Shown here one piece after another: positions 37,344 through 45,322 of a stretch of 64,000 nt of DNA. The notes beneath the pieces were generated by a model. It did not search any database, was not told where the DNA came from, and saw only the letters and a program-made list of their open reading frames with translations. Source of the stretch: Paenibacillus lautus NBRC 15380 (GTDB taxonomy: Bacteria; Bacillota; Bacilli; Paenibacillales; Paenibacillaceae); assembly GCF_004000945.1 (NCBI RefSeq), contig NZ_BIMF01000007.1, positions 186,001 to 250,000 of the forward strand, read 5' to 3'. A program made the translations under genes and the position numbers. Every line of letters begins with the position of its first letter. Position 1 is the first letter of the stretch.

Positions 37344-37986
37344 TTAAAGTGCTACATCATCGACTGCCAGCCTCACCGTTGGATGACCGGGCTTCGCCGC
37401 CTTGCCGATGGCGATCAGCATAATCGGAACGTAGCGTTCTGATATGCGGAAAGCTTCCATGAACTTTTGTTTATCGAAGCGGCCTGTCGGTACCGTGTCA
37501 TAGCCTTTAGCGCGGGCGACAAGCATGGGTTGCATCGATACTAGCCCGCTGTCGGTATAAACTTTTTGGCGGATGGCCTCGGGCTGCATGCTCGAATACA
37601 TGCCGGTATAGCGTTCCACGAACGATTTAGCTGTCTCTGCAGGCATGTAACCCTCGTTGACCGGCATTCCGTAAATTTTCTCGGCCAATTTATAACACTC
37701 CAAATCTCCGAGTACCGCAATGAAAGCCGAAGCCTCGACCACTTGCTGTTGATTGAATGCAATCGGAAGCAGTTTCTGCTCCAGCTCCGGTGAGTCGATA
37801 ACGAGAAACCGCCACGGCTGCAAGTTAGCGGCTGAAGGAGCCAGCGTGGCTTGCCGCAATATTTCGGTCAATTCCTCCCGCCAAATCTTGATCTCGAGAT
37901 CATAGCTACGAACCGACCGGCGTTCTCGAATAACATTAAAAAAAAGTTGGTGCTCTATCGTTTTGCGACGGTTGTGAAACCGACAT
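37344..37986 (-). pseudogene. Nitroreductase interrupted by a +1 frameshift in an eight-A/T run
   Basis: From ATG 37986, which has a very good AAGGAGGAGAG site, the frame encodes MSVSQPSQNDRAPTFF and stops at the run 37938-37945. With one base fewer it would continue directly as NVIRERRSVRSYD, the FMN-binding start of nitroreductases, and on through SAANLQPWRFLVID to a C-terminal VPIMLIAIGKAAKPGHPT. The downstream part is intact. It may be a true mutation, phase variation at the run, or a sequencing error. Confidence 0.82.
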
Positions 37987-38034
37987 GGTTCTCTCCTCCT
38001 TTTGGTAAAGCGGCATTCTGCTTTTTGTTTCAAT

Positions 38035-38135
38035 ACAACATTAGTTGTTTGAACAACACTTGTTGTATTCATATGTTATAATACCAACCGAATGGTACGC
38101 AATCATCAATAACTATAAACCGTTGTATAGACAAC
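38035..38135. promoter_or_regulatory. Array of ACAAC/GTTGT half-sites between nitroreductase and TetR genes
   Basis: Half-sites ACAAC, GTTGT, ACAAC, GTTGT occur at 38035, 38044, 38053 and 38062: strictly every 9 bp, with 4-bp gaps. A further pair GTTGT-ATAG-ACAAC lies at 38122-38135. This is a likely operator for the divergent TetR protein, covering both promoters. Confidence 0.72.
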
Positions 38136-38176
38136 ACCATTTCTATAATGTCGTTTTATTAGGGGAGATTTTAACC

Positions 38177-38767
38177 ATGACAATTAAAAAGAATGAAGCT
38201 GATCCTCGTGTGATACGTACACGGCGGCTCCTTCAAGACGCTTTTGCTTCGTTAATTCAAGAAAAAGACTTTGAATCGATAACCGTTAGGGATATTGCAG
38301 AGCGGGCTACTGTTAACAGAGCGACTTTTTATGCGCACTTTGTAGATAAATTCGAAATTCTTGAGGCCAGACTAATGGAATCATTTATGACCATCATAAA
38401 TCGTAGAATAAGCGGTCACGAAGTATTAAATGAAGAGACCATTCAGAGTATTTTTCTGGGTGTATGCGATTTTCACAAGAGTCTAAGCACTATGTGCAAA
38501 AGAAGGTATTCATCGCTTGGAGCTGTATTCGAAATTCAAATAAAGGAAAAAATTCAAACGATACTTCTTTCCTTTATAGACAAAGACAAGATGCTATCGA
38601 GTCCAAACGCGCAATTCTTAATAAATACAGCTTCTATCATGTTAAGTTGGGGGATGTATGGGGCGGCTTACGTTTGGAACAATGAGGGGCGTCTAATAAG
38701 TGCGGAATCATTCGTTGAACAGACTATGCCCTTAGTGATGAACGGAGCCAAAGAACTGCCGGGATAG
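38177..38767 (+). CDS. TetR/AcrR-family regulator
   Basis: 196 residues. TetR HTH: TRRLLQDAFASLIQEKDFES, then ITVRDIAERATVNRATFYAHF. The C-terminal helical domain ends in a segment like those of the TetR C-terminal family found with nitroreductases or oxidoreductases. ATG 38177 is preferred because AGGGGAGA precedes it. Divergent from the nitroreductase, which it probably represses. Confidence 0.88.
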   Translation: MTIKKNEADPRVIRTRRLLQDAFASLIQEKDFESITVRDIAERATVNRATFYAHFVDKFEILEARLMESFMTIINRRISGHEVLNEETIQSIFLGVCDFHKSLSTMCKRRYSSLGAVFEIQIKEKIQTILLSFIDKDKMLSSPNAQFLINTASIMLSWGMYGAAYVWNNEGRLISAESFVEQTMPLVMNGAKELPG

Positions 38768-38821
38768 GTCCTGTAGCTATTACTCTATCCTGAGGAAGAA
38801 ACAAGATGCAATGCGGACAAT

Positions 38822-39031
38822 TTGCGAATCCTTATTCAAACCCAATTCGATTTTCTTTTGCTGGTTCAACAATGTAGTTTGCCGGGAGACAAGCAGTTTG
38901 AGGCGATGTTTGAAAATGCCATGCATCAGGATCATCATCGACTTCTGCTTAAACGGTTAAATGAAGTGGACACACAGGGCTTTTCGCAAGAAAAATTGAA
39001 AGCTACGGCACTCGTTATCAGTTGGGCATAA
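38822..39031 (+). pseudogene. C-terminal fragment of another TetR-type regulator
   Basis: The frame FDFLLLVQQCSLPGDKQFEA and onward to KLKATALVISWA resembles the ligand domain of TetR proteins, where ISWA usually continues for another 20-30 residues. No HTH and no ribosome site. It lies just before a type B repeat, which may mark where the rest was lost. Confidence 0.5.
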
Positions 39032-39117
39032 TCATTGAGGTTATATCGGTCAATTTGGCCCCTTTTGGGAGCAAACAACCAGCTAAATGAAAGCAAATAA
39101 TTGCAGTTTTTATTATA

Positions 39118-39259
39118 AGTAATCGAGTTCTTGTCCTAACTCAATGACAAGAATTCGGTTACTTTGCCGAAAATGACAAGAACTTGCACACTTATCCGAT
39201 TAGATGATTGTCTAATCTAAAGTTATTCTACATCGGCAGCCTGTTAAGCTAACGGGCAG
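39118..39259 (+). repeat. Type B repeat with variant palindrome
   Basis: AGTAATCGAGTTCTTGTC (39118-39135) and GACAAGAATTCGGTTACT (39146-39163) pair at 16 of 18 positions, although their outer bases differ from those of other copies. A third half-site GACAAGAACTTGC follows. The tail ends GTTAAGCTAACGGGCAG at 39259. The NUDIX gene begins 60 bp later. Confidence 0.85.
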
Positions 39260-39318
39260 GAAGTGCGAGGAGGATGTGGAATAAATATACAAATGTTACT
39301 GCATAAGGAGGTCGTAAT

Positions 39319-39810
39319 ATGCCATTTCCAACGCATATCGTAGCCACTGGTGGATTTGTTGAAGATGGGCAAGGAAATATACTTTTAGTAAAAACTCGTG
39401 ACGGTGGTTGGGTTTACCCTGGTGGACAAGTGGAAGTTGGAGAAAATCTGATAGATGGTTTGATTCGTGAAATCAAAGAGGAAAGCGGAATGGATGTTTC
39501 TGTTGGCAGTTTAGTTGGTGTCTATTCGAATACAGGGATACAGAAATGGTATGACGGCGTGACTGATGTTCCTACGCAAGTTGGAATTGATTTCGTATGT
39601 CAGCCTATTGGTGGGGAATTATTATCTTTCTCTGAAGAAACAACCGACAGCCGTTGGGTAGCGAAGGATAGAGTTCTCGATTTGATTACACAGCCAAGTG
39701 TTCGCTTTCGCTATCAGGCTTATTTGGAGTTTAACGGAGCCGTAAACTACGCGGACTACGTAAATAAGCCCGAGTTTAGAATCAAACATCAAACATGTAT
39801 TTCGAAGTAG
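39319..39810 (+). CDS. NUDIX hydrolase
   Basis: 163 residues. The Nudix box (about residues 35-58) starts GGQVEVGENL and contains REIKEESG, matching Gx5Ex7REUxEExGU. It cleaves a nucleoside-diphosphate-linked compound, substrate unknown. ATAAGGAGG precedes the ATG. It is followed 20 bp later by AACAAACGGGCAG, a decayed repeat core. Part of it (codons about 89-121) is duplicated at 35617-35714. Confidence 0.9.
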   Translation: MPFPTHIVATGGFVEDGQGNILLVKTRDGGWVYPGGQVEVGENLIDGLIREIKEESGMDVSVGSLVGVYSNTGIQKWYDGVTDVPTQVGIDFVCQPIGGELLSFSEETTDSRWVAKDRVLDLITQPSVRFRYQAYLEFNGAVNYADYVNKPEFRIKHQTCISK

Positions 39811-39915
39811 ATGGTTTCTCGTTGCTGAACAAACGGGCAGAATACCGTTAACGAACAGAAGTTGCCTGCGTCTAATAGCTGGTTGGAGAAATATGAAAGG
39901 AGTTGAATGTAAAAG

Positions 39916-40287
39916 ATGCCAGCATCATTTTCACATAAGCCCGAAGGTTACGAATGTCCATTTTGTCGTGTTTGGGGTATCGAGCGACCTAATCAGGGAA
40001 CAAAACAAAAGGAAATCATCTATCAGAATGAAAAGGTAACGGCATTTATAGCGAGCAAATGGTGGCCAAACAATAAAGGACATGTTCTTGTTGTTCCTAA
40101 TCAACATTTCGAGAACATCTTTGAACTCCCTGCGGATTACGCTGTTGAAATTCACCGCGCGGCTCAGCTTACAGCGTTTGCAATGAAAAGTACATATGGA
40201 TGTGATGGGATTTCTACGCGGCAACATAATGAGCCTGCTGGCAATCAAGAAGAGCCTGAGAGGAACGAAGAAATCTCGTACTCTTAG
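39916..40287 (+). pseudogene. HIT-family hydrolase lacking its histidine triad
   Basis: The start is a normal HIT protein: CPFC (zinc pair), then KVTAFIASKWWPNNKGHVLV and a DGISTRQHNEPAGNQ segment. In family members the H-x-H-x-H triad follows within a few residues. Here the frame instead runs into EEPERNEEISYS, encoded by a hairpin, and stops. The catalytic histidines are gone, so nucleotide hydrolase activity is unlikely. Confidence 0.78.
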
Positions 40288-40293
40288 GCTCTT
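40250..40293. terminator. Hairpin replacing the 3' end of the HIT gene
   Basis: AAGAGCCTGAGAG pairs with CTCTTAGGCTCTT, one mismatch, 18-nt loop. There is only a short T stretch. It may serve as terminator for converging transcripts. Confidence 0.5.
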
Positions 40294-40328
40294 CTCTCGT
40301 ATTATTGTCATAATTTTATTATTAGTGA

Positions 40329-40616
40329 TTATTTATTGAGAACATCCGCGTATTCGGAGATACGTTCAAATCGTCCCTTGGCAAACGGGCATAAGGGTAA
40401 AATCTTAATACCGTTTTCCCGCGCGTATTCCACCATAGCTTTGATAAGCTTATCGCCAAGCCCTTGACCTCGGTAAGCATCTTCGACCAAAGTGTGATCA
40501 ATAATGTAAAGCTCCGGACTTGAGATTACATACGTCATCACCGCAGCAACGCCGCCGTTATCTCGAATAAGAAATCTTTTATTAGCGGTATCATGTTCTA
40601 CAATATGCATGTTCAT
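40329..40616 (-). CDS. Small GNAT-type N-acetyltransferase (YidJ/GtnA-like)
   Basis: 95 residues. The acetyl-CoA motif is VEDAYRGQGLGDKLIKAMVE, followed by ILPLCPFAKGRFER. It starts with RFLIRDNGGVAAVMTYVISS. The short GNAT type often sits next to YjdI-like Fe-S proteins. Its ATG overlaps the stop of the upstream Fe-S gene by 4 bp, giving translational coupling. Confidence 0.85.
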   Translation of the reverse strand: MNMHIVEHDTANKRFLIRDNGGVAAVMTYVISSPELYIIDHTLVEDAYRGQGLGDKLIKAMVEYARENGIKILPLCPFAKGRFERISEYADVLNK

Positions 40617-40855
40617 CCCTCTTTCTCTGTTGAATATTCACCGTCCAGACGTCTATACGTCAGTGCTCCGCTTGGACATGTGTCAATATGTCGGGCAATT
40701 GCCTCCGTAGTATCAGCATCGGGATCAACCCAAGGACGCTTGCTTAAATCAAAAACACCAGGGAGGCCCTTTACGCAAATACCGGAATGAATGCATACCT
40801 CCGAATTAAACATTACCTCGATATCTTTACCGTAATATACTTTCTGCTTAATCAT
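40613..40855 (-). CDS. YjdI-like [4Fe-4S] mono-cluster protein
   Basis: 80 residues from ATG 40855. The Fer4_19 domain shows IEVMFNSEVCIHSGICVKGL and HIDTCPSGALTYRR, with cysteines placed for one cluster. The function in cells is unclear. The frame is open further upstream to 41107, but that part looks like the end of a decayed flavin reductase gene, so I start at 40855. The ribosome site is weak (GTGAAGAA). Coupled to the GNAT gene downstream. Confidence 0.78.
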   Translation of the reverse strand: MIKQKVYYGKDIEVMFNSEVCIHSGICVKGLPGVFDLSKRPWVDPDADTTEAIARHIDTCPSGALTYRRLDGEYSTEKEG

Positions 40856-40879
40856 AATTTCTTCACATCTTTCCTTTTG

Positions 40880-41250
40880 AGTTTGTTTAAAGTCCAAGAT
40901 CAATTCTTCGAAAGCTGTCAGAAATCTTTCCAGATGGCGAAGCGTTGATTCGTCTTCCAATTCCCCGGCGATTTCATTCAGTTTTTCATAAAATGCTGCC
41001 GCTGAGAACCTTTCAGACCCGGCATCGTAGAGGCATTCATGGCAAGCAGTGTCTGTCTCACCTGGGCTTGTGACAGTGCTGTCCCCCACTGATCGGAGCA
41101 CCTGCAATCGAAAAAGGCTTTTGAATCAGCACTGAGCTTTTACTTCGAATGCTTTCTTTAAAATCGATAACCGAACGGGGATCGCCTTGGCTCTCGATGT
41201 CCGAATTATAAAGAGGAATCGTTGGTAAGTCAACGTGATGTATCACCCAA
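40880..41250 (-). pseudogene. Decayed NADPH-dependent FMN reductase gene
   Basis: Family-like pieces lie in three different minus-strand frames: DLPTIPLYNSDIESQGDP and VIDFKESIRSKSSVLI (41118-41246), then GTALSQAQVRQTLLAMNAST in a second frame near 41060, then DESTLRHLERFLTAFEELI near 40920 in a third. At least two frameshifts and a deletion over the FMN loop are needed to explain this. No intact 5' end is visible. Confidence 0.6.
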
Positions 41251-41483
41251 TGCTTTGGCGAAGGCTCGTCAGTAGCCTTTAAAACCCTTCTATATGAAAG
41301 AACCTTCGAAGATTTCCGCTTATAGCAGTGATGTTCTTAAGCAAATGACCCGACTGTGAATGCTAAACTTTTAAACAGGATAACGCAGCAATTACCCCAA
41401 ATTTGCAACTAAAATTAAAAAGGGACCAGGGAGTGAAAATATGCATTTATGATTTCTTGCATAACTTAGGCTAAGTGACCTGA

Positions 41484-41774
41484 ATGTTGAACAGAAAGGA
41501 GCAACTCAAGAGGAGCGAGATCTCTGAGATCACACTGAATCTGCTGAAGGAATACTTAGCGAAGCAGTCCGGTCGCTTGAAGCCGAGTAGCTTAGGACAC
41601 CGCATCCGTTTTGTGCGATCCTTATTCCGATTTGCATATGAAGAAACCTATTTACCTAACTACCCTTCACTTAAACTGCGTGAGCCTAAATTGGATAAGC
41701 GAATTCCTAAGTTTTTGATGGAAGAGGAAGTCATTCATCTGAAGGTCTCATGTCAGACCTTAAGGGAATCGTAA
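41484..41774 (+). pseudogene. Fragment of a XerC/D-like tyrosine recombinase, N-terminal core-binding domain
   Basis: The 96 residues include ITLNLLKEYLAKQSGRLKPS, LGHRIRFVRSLFRFAYEETY and LDKRIPKFLMEEEVIHLK. This is the SAM-like DNA-binding part of a recombinase, ending at the linker before the catalytic domain. The first 40 residues and the whole catalytic R-HxxR-Y domain are missing. It is the same family as the remnants at 44802 and 62213. Confidence 0.82.
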
Positions 41775-41818
41775 ATAAATAATCTCTCAAATAACTAATA
41801 GGAGTTAGTTAAACCGAT

Positions 41819-41850
41819 AAAGGGAGCAGCCTCAAGGCTCAGCTCCCTTT
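41819..41850 (+). terminator. Hairpin terminator-like element
   Basis: AAAGGGAGC pairs with GCTCCCTTT; an inner AGCCTCAAGGCT extends the stem. It lies 44 bp after the recombinase fragment. The following 41851-42061 shows no gene. Confidence 0.65.
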
Positions 41851-42061
41851 ATGCATTGAATGCTTTGGGATCCTGAACGGAAAGTTGCTGCTTGGCCGAA
41901 AGATGGAACAGCAAACGAAAAACTTGCGATAACCATGCGTTGCATTGTGATCAGAGGGAAATTGGCTAAATTAGCCCGGCACCAGCGTGGCTAACACAGA
42001 CCCAAAGTAAATTGAAAGATTTGGTAACTTAAACGAACATCAAGAACAAGGGTTATCAACT

Positions 42062-43207
42062 TTAGTAAATACCATTGCCTGAAGGCAGAAAAACGGTAAA
42101 TATAGTACCTTCATCAGGCTGACTCGCAACGCGAATGAAACCGCCGTGGGCTTTTACAAAATGATGGGCGATGGATAATCCGAGCCCCGTACCGCCTGTA
42201 TGCCGCGAGCGCGCTTCATCAACTCGGTAAAATCGATCAAATAGGTGGGGCAGCTCTTCTGTCGGTATTCCGATACCGGTATCTATCACCGAGACACATG
42301 CAAAGAACACACTCCGATCAACGACCCGGTCTTCGATTTCAACCGTAATCTTCCCTCCACGAGGCGTGTAACGAATCGCATTAGTAAGCAAATTAATGAG
42401 AACTTGCGTAATCCGTCTCGCATCGGCCATCACGATAACCGGTCTTGAAATCGTATAGAGGCATATTTCCAATCCGTTTTCTTCAGCTTCGTATTTCACG
42501 TCGTCCACGATTCGTTCTAGGTGTACCGTCAGATCGAGGGGTTTGCGTTCGAGCGACAACCGGCCCGATTCGGCGAGCGACAATTCATGAAGATCGTTCA
42601 CAAGCCGGCTGAGCCGGATTACCTCATCGTGAAGCCGAAGCAGCATTTCCGGCGGGACAGGATGACCGGCCTGCTGATAATTTTCCAGTTTAAGCTGCAT
42701 AACGGAGAGCGGCGTGCGAAGCTCGTGAGCAACATCGGCCACCAATCGCCTGCGGGCTTCTTCGGCTTCATGCAGTCGCAATGTCATAACATTGAACGTT
42801 TGGGCGACTTTCCCATACTCATCTTTCGTGTCTACAGGTACTTTGACGTTCAGGTCGCCCTGGGCCACTCGCTCTATGGCGGCTGTTAGTTTTTTAAGCG
42901 GGAGGGTCAACACCCCCGATATCCAAAAACTGAAAATCAACCCGATCGTAACAAAAAAAAACAAGCGCACGCCGTGCGTGACATTAAGCAATGCGTTCAA
43001 CTGCACATTGTCAAGGAAATAGGATTTAAAAATTTCGATTTGCTCTTCGGGCGTGGCGCTCAAATAGCGGGTATCGATATGTTCCCTCTGAAATTTATCG
43101 ATCAAGCCGCCTGTGTAAACCTGCGTTGTCAGGGAGAAAGTGATACTTACAATGAGCACGAGCAGTCCCATACAGGCAAATAATTTCATGCGGACCGTCA
43201 TCTTCAT
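42062..43207 (-). CDS. Sensor histidine kinase, BaeS-like
   Basis: 381 residues. Two membrane segments (about 10-27 and 82-103) enclose a short extracellular region. A HAMP domain follows, then HisKA with phospho-His in DVAHELRTPLSV (about 165), then HATPase boxes NLLTNAIRYT, DTGIGIP and GTGLGLSIA. Its ATG overlaps the stop of the upstream response regulator by 4 bp. It likely senses envelope stress or a drug. Confidence 0.93.
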   Translation of the reverse strand: MKMTVRMKLFACMGLLVLIVSITFSLTTQVYTGGLIDKFQREHIDTRYLSATPEEQIEIFKSYFLDNVQLNALLNVTHGVRLFFFVTIGLIFSFWISGVLTLPLKKLTAAIERVAQGDLNVKVPVDTKDEYGKVAQTFNVMTLRLHEAEEARRRLVADVAHELRTPLSVMQLKLENYQQAGHPVPPEMLLRLHDEVIRLSRLVNDLHELSLAESGRLSLERKPLDLTVHLERIVDDVKYEAEENGLEICLYTISRPVIVMADARRITQVLINLLTNAIRYTPRGGKITVEIEDRVVDRSVFFACVSVIDTGIGIPTEELPHLFDRFYRVDEARSRHTGGTGLGLSIAHHFVKAHGGFIRVASQPDEGTIFTVFLPSGNGIY

Positions 43208-43896
43208 GAACGTTCACCGAATCGGTAACCGAAACCATATACCGTTTGAATATATCGAGGATTGGTAGGATCGTCTCCCAGTTTGCGCCGAAGATTCCGG
43301 ATATGGGAATCCATCGTTCTTTCGTATCCCATGTACTCATCCTCCAAAGCAGCCTTTAATAGTTGCAAACGGCTAAAGACAATGCCGGGACGACCCGCGA
43401 GTGTGAACAGAATTTTAAATTCGGTAGGTGTCAATTGGATTTCCTGACCGTCTTTGAATATCTGGCATTTGGCTTCGGAAATGATCAAGTTGTCTCTTTC
43501 TAAGAACATCGACCTGTCTTCTGGTCCGCGTAAGCGGCGAAGTAAAGCTCTGATGCGTGATGCGAGCTCGCGCAAGCTGAAGGGCTTCGTCAAATAATCA
43601 TCCGCGCCGATTTCCAGACCGACGATTTTATCTGATTCATCCGATCGGGCAGTGACCATAATAATGCCGCAATGCGAGCTTTGCCTTATTTCGCGGCATA
43701 CGTCGATTCCGCTTTTCTCAGGGAGCATCCAATCAAGCACGACGAGATCTGGCTGTTCAGACCGGGCAATCGCGAGCGCTTCCTTGCCGGTACAGGCGGT
43801 CAATACCCGAAACCCTTCACGTTGCAAATAGGTCTGCATCTCCTCCAGCATGCCGGGTTCGTCCTCCACAAGCAACAATTTCGGTTCCATTCCCAT
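43204..43896 (-). CDS. OmpR-type response regulator, BaeR-like
   Basis: About 230 residues. Receiver with VEDEP and phospho-acceptor Asp in VVLDWMLP; conserved Lys in YLTKPFS. OmpR winged helix at the end (LTPTEFKILFTLAGRPGIVF, then RTMDSHIRNLRRKLGDDP). ATG 43896 follows AAGGGAAAG; ATG 43890 two codons later is an alternative. Forms an operon with the kinase. Confidence 0.92.
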   Translation of the reverse strand: MGMEPKLLLVEDEPGMLEEMQTYLQREGFRVLTACTGKEALAIARSEQPDLVVLDWMLPEKSGIDVCREIRQSSHCGIIMVTARSDESDKIVGLEIGADDYLTKPFSLRELASRIRALLRRLRGPEDRSMFLERDNLIISEAKCQIFKDGQEIQLTPTEFKILFTLAGRPGIVFSRLQLLKAALEDEYMGYERTMDSHIRNLRRKLGDDPTNPRYIQTVYGFGYRFGERS

Positions 43897-44195
43897 CACA
43901 TCTTTCCCTTTTAGTTTGCTTCCATTCGAGTTCATACCGCTTACCGAAAATTATACCGTGAATAGGTAGGTTCTTAAAGAAATCCACACAAAGAGTGGAA
44001 GATCTGCATAAGTTCTCGACATTTGTTGTGTAAACTGGCTTTGAAAGGAGAGAAATAGCCGCGAAGAAAGAGAACAATTAATCTTGAGGATCGGATTTGA
44101 CGCTAAGGGGGTGTGGATTTATCCAGCAAATCCATAACGTTTGAGTAGAACGGAAGCACGACAGTGCTAGTGATCAACGACAGCGAAGAACTTGC

Positions 44196-44303
44196 CGCAA
44201 TGATATTCCCACAGGTTTTGGTGGTAAGCAAATCTTACTAGATGATCCAGCAGGTAATCCTATGAACTATTCGAGCATCCAGGCAAATAATGAAAAAACA
44301 ACA
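44196..44303 (+). pseudogene. Probable C-terminal remnant of a VOC-family protein
   Basis: The frame RNDIPTGFGGKQILLDDPAG and NPMNYSSIQANN resembles the last strand of glyoxalase-type proteins (DDPAGNP then usually IELFEP). No start, and it runs into the next gene's ribosome site. Stops precede it. Low certainty. Confidence 0.4.
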
Positions 44304-44321
44304 AAAAGGAGTCATTAACAA

Positions 44322-44723
44322 ATGAAAATGAAGCTAGTTTCATTCATAATACTTTGTACATTTCTTGCTGTTCCAACTATTGCCTCTGCTGAAGCAACCA
44401 ACGGTAATGTCGTGTACGGATTAACCTCTGGGCGACTCTGGGCAACGATGGACGCGGTGATGGGGCTAATCAGCGCGGTCATCGGTGGGCTGTCTTTGGT
44501 CCGCTCCGTCCGTCGTATTGGCAACGGTGGGCGAAACGGGGCCATCGTTGCCATGGTATTGGGGGTGATCGTCATAGCCTACGCTGGGGTGCATCTGTCC
44601 ATATTCACTGGTGATTTCGGCACTGGCGCCGGGCGAGCAGGGGCTATCATTGCTATAGTGATGGGGCTGACCGGCATGGTCCTCGCTGGGCTAACGCTGG
44701 CCCGCTTCCGCCGCGCCAGCTAA
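44322..44723 (+). CDS. DUF6223-like small membrane protein
   Basis: 133 residues. A signal-like N-terminus (SFIILCTFLAVPTIASAEA) is followed by three hydrophobic segments (about 40-60, 75-97, 104-126). Glycine-rich repeats such as AVIGGLSLVRSVRRIGNGG are typical of DUF6223. Function unknown. AAAAAGGAG precedes the ATG. The gene is GC-rich compared with flanking DNA and sits directly before a recombinase remnant. Confidence 0.72.
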   Translation: MKMKLVSFIILCTFLAVPTIASAEATNGNVVYGLTSGRLWATMDAVMGLISAVIGGLSLVRSVRRIGNGGRNGAIVAMVLGVIVIAYAGVHLSIFTGDFGTGAGRAGAIIAIVMGLTGMVLAGLTLARFRRAS

Positions 44724-44747
44724 CCCGACAATGAATAAAAATCTAAA

Positions 44748-44794
44748 CCTCCTATTAGAAGCAAACTAGAATTAATTGTTCTAATAATAGGGGG
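44748..44794 (+). promoter_or_regulatory. Leader hairpin hiding the recombinase ribosome site (copy 1)
   Basis: CCTCCTATTAGAA (44748-44760) pairs with TTCTAATA (44779-44786), and CCTCC with the G-run 44790-44794 that forms the Shine-Dalgarno. The same leader occurs at 62162-62205 with a better stem. Confidence 0.7.
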
Positions 44795-44801
44795 TTTTAT
44801 T

Positions 44802-44891
44802 ATGATTTTAAGTGAACTTTGGCGTCATTATGAGGCCAATAAACAAAGCACTCTTATAGTTGGGAAGAATGGAGAGGACCGGACTGTATAA
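44802..44891 (+). pseudogene. N-terminal fragment of the tyrosine recombinase (29 codons)
   Basis: MILSELWRHYEANKQS matches the start of the copy at 62213 (MILSELWRLYETDKRI), then diverges and stops. The leader hairpin and spacing to the ribosome site are kept. Only the first helix of the protein is present. Confidence 0.75.
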
Positions 44892-45000
44892 ATCAAGATT
44901 AATCAAGATGTATTTAATTGGGTTCAAAATAACTTGAACGAAATAAAAGGGCTATCTAAATGGATCATTCATGTGCAGCATTGTTACTTGAAATTGCTAA

Positions 45001-45172
45001 CATTGTCCCATTAAAAGTCGCTATTTTAGCGGCTTTTTTCCTTTAAGGGTACAAGTTGTTGTCCTGAGCCGAGGACAACAACTTGTACCTATTTCCGTAA
45101 TGGACAAGAACTTGGTCCGATTACCAATGTGACACATAACCAATTAAAATTCGACAGCTACTTCATTAAGCT
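45001..45172 (+). repeat. Long type B repeat with covarying palindrome
   Basis: The terminator hairpin (GTCGCTATTTTAGCGGC plus Ts) leads to GGTACAAGTTGTTGTCC (45048-45064) / GGACAACAACTTGTACC (45073-45089), perfect, spacer 8 bp. Compared with the copy at 1857, one base is changed in each arm so that pairing is kept. A third half-site and a tail TTCATTAAGCT follow, cut before AACGGG. Confidence 0.88.
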
Positions 45173-45322
45173 TCCTTGAAATGATTCAGTTTCTTCACTC
45201 AGACTCATGTATTCGCAGGATTTCACCTTTAGTAGAATTGACATTACGCTTGGCAACGAAGGAAACGCAAATGGCTTACGTCACTTCTTCCAAGGGAAAC
45301 CTATTCTTTCTGGTAGCTGCTC

